From contig JAUXUZ010000224.1 of NCBI GenBank assembly GCA_030680655.1, positions 1-15,325 of the forward strand: 15,325 bases of DNA, given 5' to 3'. Below the pieces are notes generated by a model. It was not told the origin of the DNA, searched no databases, and was given only the letters and a program-made list of their open reading frames with translations. The stretch comes from Phycisphaerales bacterium (GTDB lineage: Bacteria > Planctomycetota > Phycisphaerae > Phycisphaerales > UBA1924). The position numbers were made by a program, and so were the translations under genes. Shown here one piece after another: positions 14,338 through 15,325 of the stretch. Each line of letters begins with the position of its first letter. Position 1 is the first letter of the stretch.

Positions 14338-15325
14338 TCACCCAACAAACTCCAGAACGATCGCCGTGATGTCATCCCGCTGCACCGCACCGTTCGCGTG
14401 CGTCAGCATCGTCGCGTGCAGGTCGGGCAGGTGGTCAAGACCCGCCAGCGGCCGCCGGAAGCACTCCCGCACACGCTCAACACCAAACTCAATCCCCTTC
14501 AGGTCCGGCTGCTCCGGGATGCCGTCAGTAAACAGCAGCACACGGTCCCCTTCCTTCAACTCCACACTGGCCACCTCGTACACCGAGTCCTCTGCGCCTC
14601 CCAGCACCAGCCCGCCACCCGACACCAGTTCGCTCACGCCCTCCCCATCGCCGGTGCGCCGGTGCAGCGCCATGCCGTGCCCGGCATCAACATACGAGAG
14701 CCTCCGCTCGCCCAGGTCAACAACGCCAACCCACAGCGACACCATCATCCCCGGGCACCGCGCGCACGTGTCCTTGTTCACACGGTCGAGCAGCTCGCCC
14801 ATCGGCACCCCGTCCAGCAGACCCTGCGAGAGCCGCGCCTGCACCGCCGACATCAGCATCCCCGCCGCCGCTCCCTTGCCCATCACATCACCCAGCACAA
14901 CCGCTACGCGCTGCCCGCCAAGCTCCATGAGGTCGACGATGTCACCGGCGACAACCCGCCCCGGCAGACTCAGCAGCGCGTAGCGCAGCAACCCCCCTAG
15001 CGCTGACCCCTTCGCCGGCGGCAGCAGCTGCTCCTGCAGCACACGCGCGCTGCGAAGCTCCAGCTCAAGGCTCGCACGCCGCTGCTCAAGCTCCGTCGCG
15101 CTCAACCGGCCAAGGCACGCCCCGCCGACGCTCGCGAGCGCATTGGCGATCTCCACCGATCCCGCCCGCGGCCGCGCTTCACGCCCGCGCGTGTCCATAT
15201 ACAGCACGACCGTTACACCGCTCTCACCCGGCGCCGCCGCCAGGCGGATGCAGCAGGCCCCGCTGATCTGCGACTGCATGATGCTCACCCCCACCGCCCC
15301 GCCAACCCCCATCCCACCCACCCCT
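14338..15325 (-). CDS. SpoIIE/RsbU-type PP2C Ser/Thr phosphatase, 5' end beyond the window
   Basis: The last 327 or more residues of a PP2C-family phosphatase are present. Numbering from a GTG at 15321, residues about 15-72 resemble the end of a GAF-like sensor domain (SGACCIRL, VVLYMDTRG, ALASVGGACLGRL), followed by a short helical linker rich in Glu/Arg (about 74-100, ending LQEQLLPP). The phosphatase domain spans about 112-327 and has its metal-binding acidic residues: GDIVD at 126-130, GDVMGKG at 144-150, DAGHG at 212-216, TDGIPE at 265-270 and RDDIT at 315-319. The frame stays open to the window edge, so the GTG is probably internal and the N-terminus, perhaps with another sensor domain, lies outside. 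Such enzymes dephosphorylate anti-sigma antagonists or kinase targets. It is 96 bases upstream of the kinase gene on the same strand. Confidence 0.92.
   Translation of the reverse strand, partial: GVGGMGVGGAVGVSIMQSQISGACCIRLAAAPGESGVTVVLYMDTRGREARPRAGSVEIANALASVGGACLGRLSATELEQRRASLELELRSARVLQEQLLPPAKGSALGGLLRYALLSLPGRVVAGDIVDLMELGGQRVAVVLGDVMGKGAAAGMLMSAVQARLSQGLLDGVPMGELLDRVNKDTCARCPGMMVSLWVGVVDLGERRLSYVDAGHGMALHRRTGDGEGVSELVSGGGLVLGGAEDSVYEVASVELKEGDRVLLFTDGIPEQPDLKGIEFGVERVRECFRRPLAGLDHLPDLHATMLTHANGAVQRDDITAIVLEFVG

Overview
The window looks like a chromosomal segment of a high-GC planctomycete, most likely of the Phycisphaerae branch. The evidence is a planctomycete-type cytochrome protein (DUF1587/1595/1592/1588/1585) beside a Tat-exported DUF1552 protein, two small secreted proteins ending in a PTPGA + hydrophobic stretch + RRRR sorting tail, and FHA, Ser/Thr-kinase and PP2C signalling genes. 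Most genes lack a good Shine-Dalgarno sequence. No sequence comparison was run, so the taxonomic call is an inference from family content.

Layout. Positions 1-68 are the 3' end of an unrecognised + strand gene. tmk (thymidylate kinase, 187-849, +) follows, preceded by two kinds of short tandem repeat, one of which supplies the first base of its start codon. A 475-base gap holds a palindromic repeat, other hairpins and a strong minus-strand terminator. Two paralogous secreted PEP-CTERM-like proteins lie on the minus strand (1325-1975 and 2193-2855), with a good sigma70-like promoter about 150 bases upstream of the second. On the + strand a YrdC/Sua5-like domain fused to a low-molecular-weight (arginine-type) phosphatase (3181-4284) overlaps rpiB (4281-4742) by 4 bases; this repeats the order of Bacillus subtilis ywlC-ywlE-ywlF. 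It converges on a minus-strand proBA operon (proB 6028-6861, proA 4751-6031).

Divergent from proB is a two-gene + strand unit: the multidomain cytochrome c protein (6972-9401) and its DUF1552 partner (9532-10911), separated by a second copy of the palindromic repeat. The last third is signalling: a small FHA protein (10996-11376, +), a 935-residue transmembrane Ser/Thr kinase with a TolB/WD40-like propeller (11434-14241, -) and a SpoIIE-type PP2C phosphatase (14338 to beyond the window edge, -).

I see no CRISPR array, tRNA, rRNA, transposase or phage gene. The points most worth a second look are the YrdC domain that has lost its signature motifs while fused to an arginine-phosphatase-like domain, the palindrome translated as GAGFQPA inside a Tat signal region, the two-copy palindromic repeat placed just after stop codons, and the tandem sorting-signal paralogs.
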